This document shows positions 15,167 through 23,019 of a stretch of 47,179 bases of DNA, one piece after another. A model generated the notes under the pieces. The model was given only the letters and a program-made list of their open reading frames with translations. It ran no database searches and was not told the DNA's origin. The position numbers and the translations under genes were made by a program. The DNA is from RUG626 sp964553775 (GTDB taxonomy: Bacteria; Bacillota; Clostridia; Oscillospirales; Oscillospiraceae). The DNA lies in assembly GCA_964553775.1 (NCBI GenBank), contig CAZKLU010000004.1, positions 1 to 47,179 of the forward strand. Direction: 5' to 3'. Position 1 is the first letter of the stretch; each line of letters starts with the position of its first letter.

Positions 15167-16753
15167 TCACGCGAACGCCCTGTAGAGGAACGTCACGATC
15201 TGCCCTCTTGTGCAGGTGGTGTCGGGTGAAAATGTTGTAGCTGATGTACCGTTGGTAACGCCTGCGGCAACCGCCCACGCTACAGCTTTCGCGTATGAAG
15301 CGTCAGACGAAACATCGCTGAAATTCGCCGTGCCGCTGTCGGGTCTTCCGGCGTATATCCACATATATGTAACCGTACTGCCGCGCTTGCACTGTTCGCC
15401 AACAGGCAGCGTCGTGGAGTTTATCATGCCCATTTCATAAGCCCATATCGCCGCAGTAGCGTAATATTCGCCGCCGGTGACGTTCGTGTACGGATTCGCT
15501 ATGGTCGGCTCCGGCTCTCCGGCGGCTCTCCACAGGAACGTGAATATCTGCTCAGTCGTGCAGGTGAGATTCGGTGAGAACTCCCCGTTGCCAGTTCCCG
15601 ATGTTATCTCCTCGCGTATCGCCCATGTCACGGGGTAATAGAAATATTTATCGCTCGTTACGTCGCTGAATGTCATCAGCTTGCCAAGCGACTTGAACGC
15701 GTAGCCCCACTTCACCGCGTGTTCGTAGGCGGTGGAATTGTCGTAGCCGTAAACCGTCACCTTGCCCGCTTTGCCGAACGCGGAATCATAGCTGCCACTC
15801 ACAAATTCGCAGTCGGCGTTATACACCGTCGCCGAGGTAAGACCCGCGCCGTAAAACGCCGATCGCCCGATTTTTTCTACCGACAGCGGGATAACTATTT
15901 CCGTAAGACTTTTGCAGCAGTAAAAAGCGTTGCTGCCTATTTCCTCCAGTCCTTCAGGGAATGTGATATTCGTCAGGGCTTCACACCCACTAAACGACCA
16001 CTCGCAGATTTTAGTGACCGTTTTTGGAATCGTAATACTTTGCAGTGATGTGCAGTCACTGAAGCACTGATCACTTATTTCGGTTATGCCGGACATTATA
16101 ACAACATTTTTAAGGGAAGAACAACCATAGAAAGCACCGCCGCCAAGTTTGATTTTTCCCGGAATAGTGACTGAAGTCAGCGCATCGCAGTTCTCGAACG
16201 CGCAACTGCCAACTTCGGTTTCGCCGTTCGGCAGCTTCAGAGTGGTAGCACCCCAACAGTTTTCAAACGCGGACCCACCTATTTCTGTAACGCTGTCGGG
16301 CAGATCAATGCTTGTCAGGGCTATGCATCCACTGAACGCGTCCCCGCCGATAGTTTTAAGCCCGCTTGGGAAAGTTACCTCTGTCAATTCGTAGCATTGA
16401 TAGAAAGCGGATCCCCCTATTTCTGTGACGGAATTCGGAATCTGAACGCTTGTGAGATTGGAGCATTGATAAAACGCATTTTTGCATATATTTGTTATGC
16501 CGTTTTCAATAATAACCGTCTTGATGGAATCCGTGTATGAATCCCACGGCGCATATACATTATTATTCTTCATTTCACCAGAACCCGTAATATTTAAAAC
16601 GCCCGTCTCGGTATCAAGGCTCCAGTTCACGCTCGCGCCGCACGAGCCGGCATAGGTTTCGGCTCTTGCCGTGGTGCCGACCGCCGCGAAAATGACGACG
16701 CAGAGCGCGAACACGCAGACGCCGCGCAGCAGTCTTTTTGTTGATTCTTTCAT
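15167..16753 (-). CDS. BspA-type leucine-rich-repeat surface protein with C-terminal SLH domains
   Basis: This 528-residue exported protein has a signal peptide (about 1-31, cleavage after ARA). A short beta region follows, then a run of LRR_5/BspA repeats (about 80-340) of the form IPNSVTEIGGSAFYQC. Three S-layer-homology units (about 355-528) carry FSDV...WAV/WAI and FSPDTTCTRGQIVTFL motifs that dock on cell-wall pyruvylated polymers. BspA-type repeats are found in adhesins and surface proteins of gut and oral bacteria. It has AAGGAGG just before the ATG. It is a single-gene unit bounded by the bidirectional terminator and the promoter at 16833-16861. The ligand is unknown. Confidence 0.9.
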   Translation of the reverse strand: MKESTKRLLRGVCVFALCVVIFAAVGTTARAETYAGSCGASVNWSLDTETGVLNITGSGEMKNNNVYAPWDSYTDSIKTVIIENGITNICKNAFYQCSNLTSVQIPNSVTEIGGSAFYQCYELTEVTFPSGLKTIGGDAFSGCIALTSIDLPDSVTEIGGSAFENCWGATTLKLPNGETEVGSCAFENCDALTSVTIPGKIKLGGGAFYGCSSLKNVVIMSGITEISDQCFSDCTSLQSITIPKTVTKICEWSFSGCEALTNITFPEGLEEIGSNAFYCCKSLTEIVIPLSVEKIGRSAFYGAGLTSATVYNADCEFVSGSYDSAFGKAGKVTVYGYDNSTAYEHAVKWGYAFKSLGKLMTFSDVTSDKYFYYPVTWAIREEITSGTGNGEFSPNLTCTTEQIFTFLWRAAGEPEPTIANPYTNVTGGEYYATAAIWAYEMGMINSTTLPVGEQCKRGSTVTYMWIYAGRPDSGTANFSDVSSDASYAKAVAWAVAAGVTNGTSATTFSPDTTCTRGQIVTFLYRAFA

Positions 16754-16784
16754 GTGTAGTCCTCCTTAAAAATAAAAAATTGTT

Positions 16785-16828
16785 TTATCGGGGGCGGGGA
16801 AGATATGTAATTATTGCCTTCCCGATAA
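16785..16828 (-). other. Stem at the 5' end of the LRR/SLH transcript
   Basis: The 8-bp perfect inverted repeat TTATCGGG (16785-16792) / CCCGATAA (16821-16828) lies right at the predicted transcription start of the minus-strand promoter, so it would form a 5'-terminal stem in the leader. It could protect the mRNA or be an operator. Confidence 0.4.
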
Positions 16829-16832
16829 GCCC

Positions 16833-16861
16833 ATTATACACGAGACGGATTCGCTTGGCAA
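16833..16861 (-). promoter_or_regulatory. Sigma-A promoter of the LRR/SLH gene
   Basis: Read on the minus strand: TTGCCA (16861-16856), exactly 17 bases, then TATAAT (16838-16833). It lies about 80 bases before the ATG at 16753. Confidence 0.75.
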
Positions 16862-16930
16862 GGGTTTTGTGAAAATTTCGAGAAATTTTTTCGTGCCGCC
16901 GCTGTTCCCAAAATTGGCAAAAAAGCGCAA

Positions 16931-16960
16931 TGAATAACATGGAACATACTGCGGATACTA
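16931..16960 (+). promoter_or_regulatory. Sigma-G-like promoter of spoVT
   Basis: TGAATA (16931-16936), 17 bases, GATACTA (16954-16960) resembles the forespore sigma-G consensus (TGAATA, 17-18, CATACTA). It lies 37 bases before the spoVT start. B. subtilis spoVT is transcribed by sigma-G, which supports the reading. Confidence 0.55.
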
Positions 16961-16997
16961 ATTCTGTCGATATAAAAAAGAGACGGGAGGACAAAAA

Positions 16998-17537
16998 ATG
17001 AAAGCAACAGGTATAGTGCGGCGCATTGATGACTTGGGGCGCGTTGTGATTCCCAAGGAAATTCGCCGCACAATGAGGATCCGTGATGGAGACCCGTTGG
17101 AAATATATACAGAAAAAGACGGCGAGGTAATTTTTAAGAAGTATTCCCCAATCGGTGAACTTTCTGACTTCGCCACTGAGATGTGCGAAACACTCGGTAA
17201 AACAACGGGTCTTGCGGTCGCGATAACAGATCGTGACAGTGTAATAGCCGTGTGCAATATACCGCGCCGTGAGGCTGTCGGTAAACCGATAAGTGCCGCT
17301 CTTGAGAGTATAATGGAGAGCCGTCAGGTATACCACAGGAACGCGGGCGAACAGCAAATACCTGTCTCCGAAGAGCTTGCTAAACTGTCTGTCACAGTTG
17401 CCGCTCCGATTCTTTCAGAGGGTGACATAATGGGCAGTGTGCTGTTTTTAGGTGAGCAGGACGCAGTCGGCGGCGAAGTTGAGTACAAGCTGGCTCAGAC
17501 TGTCGCCGGTTTTCTTGGCAGGCAGATGGAAAGCTGA
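16998..17537 (+). CDS. spoVT: Stage V sporulation transcriptional regulator SpoVT
   Basis: SpoVT is a DNA-binding regulator that tunes sigma-G-dependent gene expression in the forespore. This 179-residue protein has the swapped-hairpin AbrB DNA-binding domain at 1-50 (TGIVRRIDDLGRVVIPKEIR) and a C-terminal GAF-like domain (~55-175) ending in APILSEGDIMGSVLFLG. Length and both domains match B. subtilis SpoVT closely. The RBS is GGGAGGA. A sigma-G-like promoter precedes it and a strong terminator follows, so it is a single-gene unit. It is the clearest sign that the host belongs to an endospore-forming lineage. Confidence 0.93.
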   Translation: MKATGIVRRIDDLGRVVIPKEIRRTMRIRDGDPLEIYTEKDGEVIFKKYSPIGELSDFATEMCETLGKTTGLAVAITDRDSVIAVCNIPRREAVGKPISAALESIMESRQVYHRNAGEQQIPVSEELAKLSVTVAAPILSEGDIMGSVLFLGEQDAVGGEVEYKLAQTVAGFLGRQMES

Positions 17538-17590
17538 TATATAGAGCGTCAGACTATCTGGCAAATCTGCCGCGTTGCGGGATAAAGTGA

Positions 17591-17634
17591 AAACGGACTG
17601 TGCCGTATTACGCGGTGTCAGTCCGTTTATTTTC
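17591..17634 (+). terminator. Intrinsic terminator downstream of spoVT
   Basis: The 10-bp perfect stem AAACGGACTG (17591-17600) / CAGTCCGTTT (17619-17628) is followed by ATTTTC. The A-rich 5' flank means it may also serve the convergent lipoprotein gene. Confidence 0.8.
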
Positions 17635-17654
17635 AAAAGAGAAATAGAGGTATG

Positions 17655-19412
17655 TTATTCCGTTATCCATTCTCTCATACCATCAATTACTGTCTCTGTC
17701 CGTATTGTCACGCCTTCCGTTGACAGGTGATTGTCAGTCCCGTAAAGCAGCCGTCCGGGGAAAAGAGAATCCTCAATATCGGTTATCACCGGAATATTGA
17801 GATTTTCGCGGAAAAAGCTGTCAAGCTCCGCCCGTGCCTCGATAGTGCTGTCCTCCGATAGCGCGTAAATGTTTCTTGGCGCGTATGTAAACAGCACCGT
17901 CACGCCTTTTTTCAAAAATCTCTCGTACATCGCGTTCGCCGCGTCTATATAAAGCTCCTTCGGGAATGCCGCAACCGTATACTCGACAGCAAGACCATAT
18001 ACAGGCTCGTCACTCGCCGCGTTCGGACGGTACAGACAGTAGTCACCGTACTCATTGTAGCTTGGTGTTTCGGTCGGGTTGCCGTCCTCGTCATAATCTG
18101 ACGGCGATACAGAGTAGCTTCTCGGCTCCATACCGTCTTTAATTGAAAGATATTCGCTCAGTGCCGCGAATACACCCGTGACCTCCCGTAAATCAAGCAT
18201 TGAGACTATGTCGTAATCTGATTCAACCATAGCGAAAAAGGGCGCGTCAAGCGCGTTCGTTGTGCAGAACTGCCGTTTTGCCGCGTCAAACTCCGGAGAA
18301 ACGAGCAGTACATCGCCGTCATTCATACATTCAAGTATCAGCATAAGCTGCGGGTATGCGTTTGTGTACGCGAAAACGCCCATGTTGACAACTTCGTAAT
18401 CGGCAAAGGCTTCATCTATCATCGAGCTGTCATATCCGAACCTTGCTGACGAACCGGAAAATAGCACAATCTTGCGCTTATCACTGAGTGAAAGCAATCT
18501 GTCAAGTTTATCAGGAAAAGTGTCATAATATGTGCCGCTATATACTGGCGATTCTACGGCATTTATGTGAAGCGTGGCGAGATTACTGCAACCTGTGAAT
18601 GCGTAATCGGATATGTTCACAATATCGTCAAACAGATATAGCTCCGACAGCGAGGAATTTTCAAACGCACCCGCTTTGACCTCCATAAGCCCTGCCGGAA
18701 GTATGACGGTTTCGCACTCCGCACCATTAAACGCTCCGGACGCTATCTCAAGAACACGCCGACCCGCAAGTTCCCGCGGTATGGTTACAACACTCTCGCT
18801 GCCGATGTAGCCTGTTATCGCAACCCCATCTCCCGATTGCTCCCACACAAAGAGATTTTCGTCCGACCAACGGCTCCACTCGGCGTAAAGCGTCAGCCCT
18901 TCGGTGTACTCAACACGGCTCCCAAGACCTGTTGATTCTCCGCTTCCGTCCGGCTCTGTGTTCCATGAGTACAATGTATAGCCCTTGCGTGTAAAAAGTC
19001 CGTAAGGTGCCGTGTTCACTTTCTCACGGCTGCGTGTCACAGGAACCGATACAATTTCATCCCCGTTCACATAATTGACAACAACCGGACTTTGCTCAAC
19101 GTCCAAAGTCACAACTTTAGTGTATCGCACATTATGGAGTGTCAGCGTAACACCCTCGCCGGCGGCATTCCGGATTATTGTGTAGTCGCTGAAATCCGCT
19201 CCCGTCAGCATACACCCGTCAGCCACTGTCAGAGCAAACGATACTTCGCCGTTCTCCGCGCTTTTCACCCACGAATCAGCTGTAATTCCGTCTGCCGCTT
19301 CAAGCACGATCTGACAGTCTTGCGTTGACTGGATGCTTTCCGCCGTAAATCCGCAGCCTGTACAAATGAACACAAGAATTGCGGCGAGAACTGTTACGCT
19401 TATTGTTTTCAT
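17655..19412 (-). CDS. Lipoprotein with Listeria-Bacteroides repeat, LRR_5 segment and SGNH-like domain
   Basis: This 585-residue protein has a lipobox leader ending in ICTGC (Cys20), so it should be anchored on the outer face of the membrane. Next come a beta region, a Listeria-Bacteroides repeat (~130-180: GYTLYSWNTEPDGSG ... LTLYAEW), a short BspA-type LRR segment (~190-275) and a ~300-residue C-terminal domain. That last domain begins IVLFSGSSARFGYD, has a Gly-Ser-Ser block, and ends with TDNHLSTEG. These are the block I and block V positions of SGNH/DUF1574-like hydrolases. Two GTG codons lie upstream, but the ATG at 19412 sits 8 bases after GAGGTGG and starts the signal peptide. The substrate is unknown; cell-envelope acyl or glycan modification is possible. 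Confidence 0.72.
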   Translation of the reverse strand: MKTISVTVLAAILVFICTGCGFTAESIQSTQDCQIVLEAADGITADSWVKSAENGEVSFALTVADGCMLTGADFSDYTIIRNAAGEGVTLTLHNVRYTKVVTLDVEQSPVVVNYVNGDEIVSVPVTRSREKVNTAPYGLFTRKGYTLYSWNTEPDGSGESTGLGSRVEYTEGLTLYAEWSRWSDENLFVWEQSGDGVAITGYIGSESVVTIPRELAGRRVLEIASGAFNGAECETVILPAGLMEVKAGAFENSSLSELYLFDDIVNISDYAFTGCSNLATLHINAVESPVYSGTYYDTFPDKLDRLLSLSDKRKIVLFSGSSARFGYDSSMIDEAFADYEVVNMGVFAYTNAYPQLMLILECMNDGDVLLVSPEFDAAKRQFCTTNALDAPFFAMVESDYDIVSMLDLREVTGVFAALSEYLSIKDGMEPRSYSVSPSDYDEDGNPTETPSYNEYGDYCLYRPNAASDEPVYGLAVEYTVAAFPKELYIDAANAMYERFLKKGVTVLFTYAPRNIYALSEDSTIEARAELDSFFRENLNIPVITDIEDSLFPGRLLYGTDNHLSTEGVTIRTETVIDGMREWITE

Positions 19413-19524
19413 AAGTGCCACCACCTCACAGAAAGAAGTGAACAGAGTTTTGCGACCGCAAGTCAGCTGAACTCAGGGCAAAGCCTTTTGTGTTCAAGCA
19501 TACCCCGCGTGTCACTACAAAACC

Positions 19525-19579
19525 GGCACTCCCCTATATAACACGGTTTTTATATATTTCCGTGATATTGGAGAGTGCC
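19525..19579 (-). terminator. Terminator hairpin after the rhamnose catabolic genes
   Basis: A long imperfect stem pairs GGCACT...ACACGG (19525-19546) with CCGTG...AGTGCC (19560-19579). On the minus strand it is followed by GGTTTTGTAG. A second GC hairpin (CGCGCC/GGCGCG, 19587-19604) lies between it and the end of fucO. Confidence 0.55.
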
Positions 19580-19629
19580 TGTAGACCGCGCCGGACATGG
19601 CGCGTAATTGCTTTTTCTGTGGTTTTAAT

Positions 19630-20778
19630 TTACATCAGACTTCTGTACAGCTCCGCAATTTCCTCAATGTTTGTGTCTCTCGGATTGCCGGGGCAGCAGG
19701 CATCAGCAAACGCGCTCTCAGAGAGGAACTGAACATCCTCCTCCTTGAGAATACCCTTCAGGTTTGCCGGAATCCCAACATCGCTTGAAAGCTGCTTTAC
19801 AGCCGCTATTGTCGCGTTAGCGGCTTCATCATCGCTCATGAGATCGATTCCCTGTACCTCCATAGCTTTACCGATAGCACGGTAGCGTTTACCGGCAACA
19901 GGAGCGTTATATTCAAGCCCTGTCGGAAGAATTATAGCACAAGCCACACCGTGAGGTGTATCGTAGAGTGCAGAAAGCCCGTGCGCCATTGAGTGTACAA
20001 TGCCAAGACCAACATTTGAAAAACCCATTCCCGCTATATACTGACCGAGAGCCATACCCTCTCTGCCCTCCGGCTCATTTTTGACAGCGGAACGGAGATT
20101 TTTCGAGATAAGCCTTATCGCCTCAAGGTGGAACATATCACTGATTGTACACGCGCCCTTTGTGATATAGCCCTCAATCGCGTGAGTAAGCGCGTCCATA
20201 CCGGTCGCGGCAGTAAGACCTCTCGGCATTGAGGACATCATATCGGGGTCAACAACCGCTATCTCAGGTATATCATTCACATCAACGCAGACAAATTTGC
20301 GTTTCTTCTCAACATCGGTGATAACATAGTTTATAGTCACCTCTGCGGCTGTTCCGGCTGTGGTTGGAACAGCTATTGTGAACACCGCGTGTTTCTTTGT
20401 CGGAGCGGTACCCTCAAGGGAGCGAACATCGGCAAACTCAGGGTTATTCACTATGATTCCTATAGCCTTTGCCGTGTCCATTGATGAACCGCCGCCGATC
20501 GTGACAATGCTGTCAGCACCGGAGTTTTTGAATGCCTCCACGCCGTCCTGAACATTCTTAATAGTCGGATTCGGCTTTATTTCGGAGTAAATTTCGTAGG
20601 GCATACCCGCCTTGTCCATAAGTGCCGTCACTTTCCGCGTTACGCCGTAGCGCAGAAGATCAGGGTCGGAGCATACAAACACCTTCTTGTACCCTCTCGC
20701 AGTAAGTTCCGGCACAATGTTCTCTATCGCTCCCGCGCCGTGGTAAGATATTGTATTCAACACTATTCTGCTTGCCAT
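19630..20778 (-). CDS. fucO: Lactaldehyde reductase (iron-containing alcohol dehydrogenase, FucO type)
   Basis: This 382-residue group III alcohol dehydrogenase is expected to reduce L-lactaldehyde to L-1,2-propanediol with NADH, disposing of the lactaldehyde made by RhaD. Visible features are the NAD-binding GGGSSMDTAKAIG (~95), PTTAGTAAE, and the iron-site motifs GMDALTHAIEGY and GIVHSMAHGLSALYDTPHG, with the Asp and three His ligands present. The RBS is AAGGAG. It lies 135 bases downstream of rhaD and has its own likely extended -10 promoter, so it can be transcribed alone or with rhaBAD. The context, beside the rhamnose genes, is what favours lactaldehyde as substrate over other alcohols. 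Confidence 0.87.
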   Translation of the reverse strand: MASRIVLNTISYHGAGAIENIVPELTARGYKKVFVCSDPDLLRYGVTRKVTALMDKAGMPYEIYSEIKPNPTIKNVQDGVEAFKNSGADSIVTIGGGSSMDTAKAIGIIVNNPEFADVRSLEGTAPTKKHAVFTIAVPTTAGTAAEVTINYVITDVEKKRKFVCVDVNDIPEIAVVDPDMMSSMPRGLTAATGMDALTHAIEGYITKGACTISDMFHLEAIRLISKNLRSAVKNEPEGREGMALGQYIAGMGFSNVGLGIVHSMAHGLSALYDTPHGVACAIILPTGLEYNAPVAGKRYRAIGKAMEVQGIDLMSDDEAANATIAAVKQLSSDVGIPANLKGILKEEDVQFLSESAFADACCPGNPRDTNIEEIAELYRSLM

Positions 20779-20824
20779 ATATTACTCTCCTTTACAGTTA
20801 TTCTCAGAATACACATCTTTTTGT

Positions 20825-20833
20825 AGTATAGCA
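20825..20833 (-). promoter_or_regulatory. Extended -10 promoter ahead of fucO
   Basis: On the minus strand the sequence reads TGCTATACT (-10 TATACT at 20830-20825). The -35 (TTTATT, 20853-20848, spacing 17) is weak. Two direct TTTTGTGAA copies lie nearby at about 20861-20892. Confidence 0.4.
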
Positions 20834-20913
20834 TAAATTTCAGAGAAAATAAAGCAACCTTTTGTGAATAATAGATTCAGTTTTTGTGAAGTTCTGAGTG
20901 TTTCTGTTATCTG

Positions 20914-21747
20914 TTATGCCTTTTCGTACAAAAACCGCTCCGGAAGAGTCACGTTGAAATCCTTCGCGAGTGCGCGGAACTCGTCAGGCTTTATAGTCTG
21001 ACGTTTCTTGCCGCCTGTCATGGAGATAACTTTTACAAGTATTTCCGCGGACTTCTCAACCGTGTGCATAAGCCCGAATGTGAGATCAAAGTCCTCACCG
21101 GACGCGAACATTCCATGGTGCGCCCATATAGCAACATCGTACTTTTTCATAAGTTCACTTGTCGCGACGGCTATCGCTCTTCCGCCAGGTACCATCCATG
21201 GCACAACACCGATTCCGGACGGAAACACCACCGGACACTCTGTAGCCATCTCCCAAAGTTCGCGAGTGAACGCCTCATCAGTCAGCGGAAGTACGAACGT
21301 CAGAGCAATCGTGTTCGCGGGGTGCGCGTGATAGATTACACGGTGTCTGCCATTCGTGACAGCCTTTTTGACTTCATGGTTCATGAGGTGCGATGGAAAC
21401 TCCGAGGTCGGTCTGCCGCCATTCACAAGTCCCCAGCACACGCGGTACTTTTCTCCCGCACTGTCAATCTCGCATATCGCGCAGGTATCTTCGGGATCGC
21501 TTCTGACGTTCCTGAAATACTTGCCGGAACCTGTCGCAATAAAAAACTCACCGGCAAGACCCGGCACAGATGTTCCTATATCCTTCCACCCGCCGTCAAA
21601 GCGCAAATCCTCACGGATTTCCTCAACTTCTTCCGGTTTCATTCTGTAAGTAAGGTTCCCTCCGTTGCGCTCATGCCAGCCTTGGTTCCAGCCATCGTCT
21701 GCCATGCGGACAAAGCCCTGCATTATTTTAGATTCAAGCACTTTCAT
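20914..21747 (-). CDS. rhaD: Rhamnulose-1-phosphate aldolase
   Basis: This 277-residue class II (zinc) aldolase cleaves L-rhamnulose 1-phosphate to dihydroxyacetone phosphate and L-lactaldehyde. It shows the RhaD N-terminus (WNQGWHERNGGNLTYR) carrying the phosphate-binding GGN and the zinc ligands HAHPANTIAL, with a third His later in IWAHHGMF. The length equals that of E. coli RhaD. RBS AAAGGAG. It follows rhaA by 18 bases, so it is surely co-transcribed. Confidence 0.94.
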   Translation of the reverse strand: MKVLESKIMQGFVRMADDGWNQGWHERNGGNLTYRMKPEEVEEIREDLRFDGGWKDIGTSVPGLAGEFFIATGSGKYFRNVRSDPEDTCAICEIDSAGEKYRVCWGLVNGGRPTSEFPSHLMNHEVKKAVTNGRHRVIYHAHPANTIALTFVLPLTDEAFTRELWEMATECPVVFPSGIGVVPWMVPGGRAIAVATSELMKKYDVAIWAHHGMFASGEDFDLTFGLMHTVEKSAEILVKVISMTGGKKRQTIKPDEFRALAKDFNVTLPERFLYEKA

Positions 21748-21765
21748 CTTTACAGCTCCTTTACT

Positions 21766-23019
21766 TTACTTTCTCATGCTCAGCACATTACTCTCATACT
21801 CTGCCACTTTACCGAACCACTCGCCGTCACACGGTGCGCCGCACCTGCGGCAGTACTCGTTCCAGACATCTCCGAACGGCATAGTTTTAAGTTCCTCATT
21901 GTACACCATCAGCTTTGTGAAGTTACTTTCGTCCTGAAGCTGTTTCAGCGTTTCATTCGGTGTCACCAACGCTGAAAGCAGTGCTTTCTGTACGTTGCGG
22001 AATCCCACAGTCCACGCCGATATGCGGTTTATAGAAGCGTCAAAGTAGTCAAGCGCAATCTTGACTCTGCCATCAAGACCGCCACAGCGGACTATCTCTT
22101 TTGCGATTTCCTTTGTCTCATCATCGAAAAGCACTACATGGTCGGAATCCCAGCGCACACCCCTTGTTATATGAAGCGCGATCTCAGGGAAGAATGTCAG
22201 AAGAGCCGGTATCTTGTCAGAAACCACTTCGGTTGGGTGATAGTGACCGTTGTCCATGAGCGGAATACACTTCTCCCTGTTAGCCGCCGCGTAGCTTAAT
22301 GTAAACTCCGCGCTGCCGACAGTGTACGCCTCAACGCCTATTCCGAACACCTTGCTCTCGACGCACGGCTTTACTTTCTTAAAGTCGTAAGGTTCGCTCA
22401 GAATCTCGTCGATAGATTCTCTGTAACGCACCCTTGGACCCATGCGGTCGGCTGGTACATCCTTGAAGCCATCGCCCGTCCAGATATTCATAACACATTC
22501 GCCGCCAAGCTCCTCAGCGAGATATTGGCTTATCCTAATACACGCTTTGCCATGTTCGATCCAGAATCTGCGCGTCTCAGGATCGGGACTTGAGAGTGTC
22601 AGCGGGTCACATTTTGGATGTGAGAAAAATGTCGGGTTAAAGTCGCAGCCAAGACCTCTCGCTTTGCAGAAATCAACCCACTTTTTGAAATGCTTCGGCT
22701 CTAATTTGTCTCTGTCCGCCCACTCGCCTTTTTCAAAAATTGCGTAGCTTGCGTGAAGGTTTAACTTGACTTTTCCGGGAACGAGAGATATAACCTCATC
22801 AATATCCTGCATGAGTTCCTCCGGTGTCCTTGCGCGTCCCGGATAGTTGCCGGTAGTCTGAATGCCGCCTGTGAGTGCCGCGTTCGGGTCGCCGTCAAAT
22901 CCGCGAACATCATCGCCCTGCCAGCAGTGCAGAGATACCGGCACGGATTTGAGCTTTTCAATAGCCGCGTCAGTATCGACACCGATTTTGGCATACTTTT
23001 CCTTTGCTTCGTTATACAT
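21766..23019 (-). CDS. rhaA: L-rhamnose isomerase
   Basis: This enzyme (417 residues) converts L-rhamnose to L-rhamnulose in a metal-dependent TIM barrel. Characteristic RhaA segments are SLHCWQGDDVRGFD near the N-terminus, KLNLHASYA, FNPTFFSHPKCD, DNGHYHPTEVVSDK and HITRGVRWDSDHVV, which hold the metal-binding Glu/Asp/His residues. The frame extends to 23049, but the ATG at 23019 has AGGAGG 7 bases upstream and matches the family start. It overlaps the end of rhaB by 8 bases. Confidence 0.95.
   Translation of the reverse strand: MYNEAKEKYAKIGVDTDAAIEKLKSVPVSLHCWQGDDVRGFDGDPNAALTGGIQTTGNYPGRARTPEELMQDIDEVISLVPGKVKLNLHASYAIFEKGEWADRDKLEPKHFKKWVDFCKARGLGCDFNPTFFSHPKCDPLTLSSPDPETRRFWIEHGKACIRISQYLAEELGGECVMNIWTGDGFKDVPADRMGPRVRYRESIDEILSEPYDFKKVKPCVESKVFGIGVEAYTVGSAEFTLSYAAANREKCIPLMDNGHYHPTEVVSDKIPALLTFFPEIALHITRGVRWDSDHVVLFDDETKEIAKEIVRCGGLDGRVKIALDYFDASINRISAWTVGFRNVQKALLSALVTPNETLKQLQDESNFTKLMVYNEELKTMPFGDVWNEYCRRCGAPCDGEWFGKVAEYESNVLSMRK

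Noticed and set aside
21064..21975. 303-codon plus-strand frame over rhaD/rhaA
   Set aside because: Antisense shadow of two clear catabolic genes; no start signal and no protein-like features.
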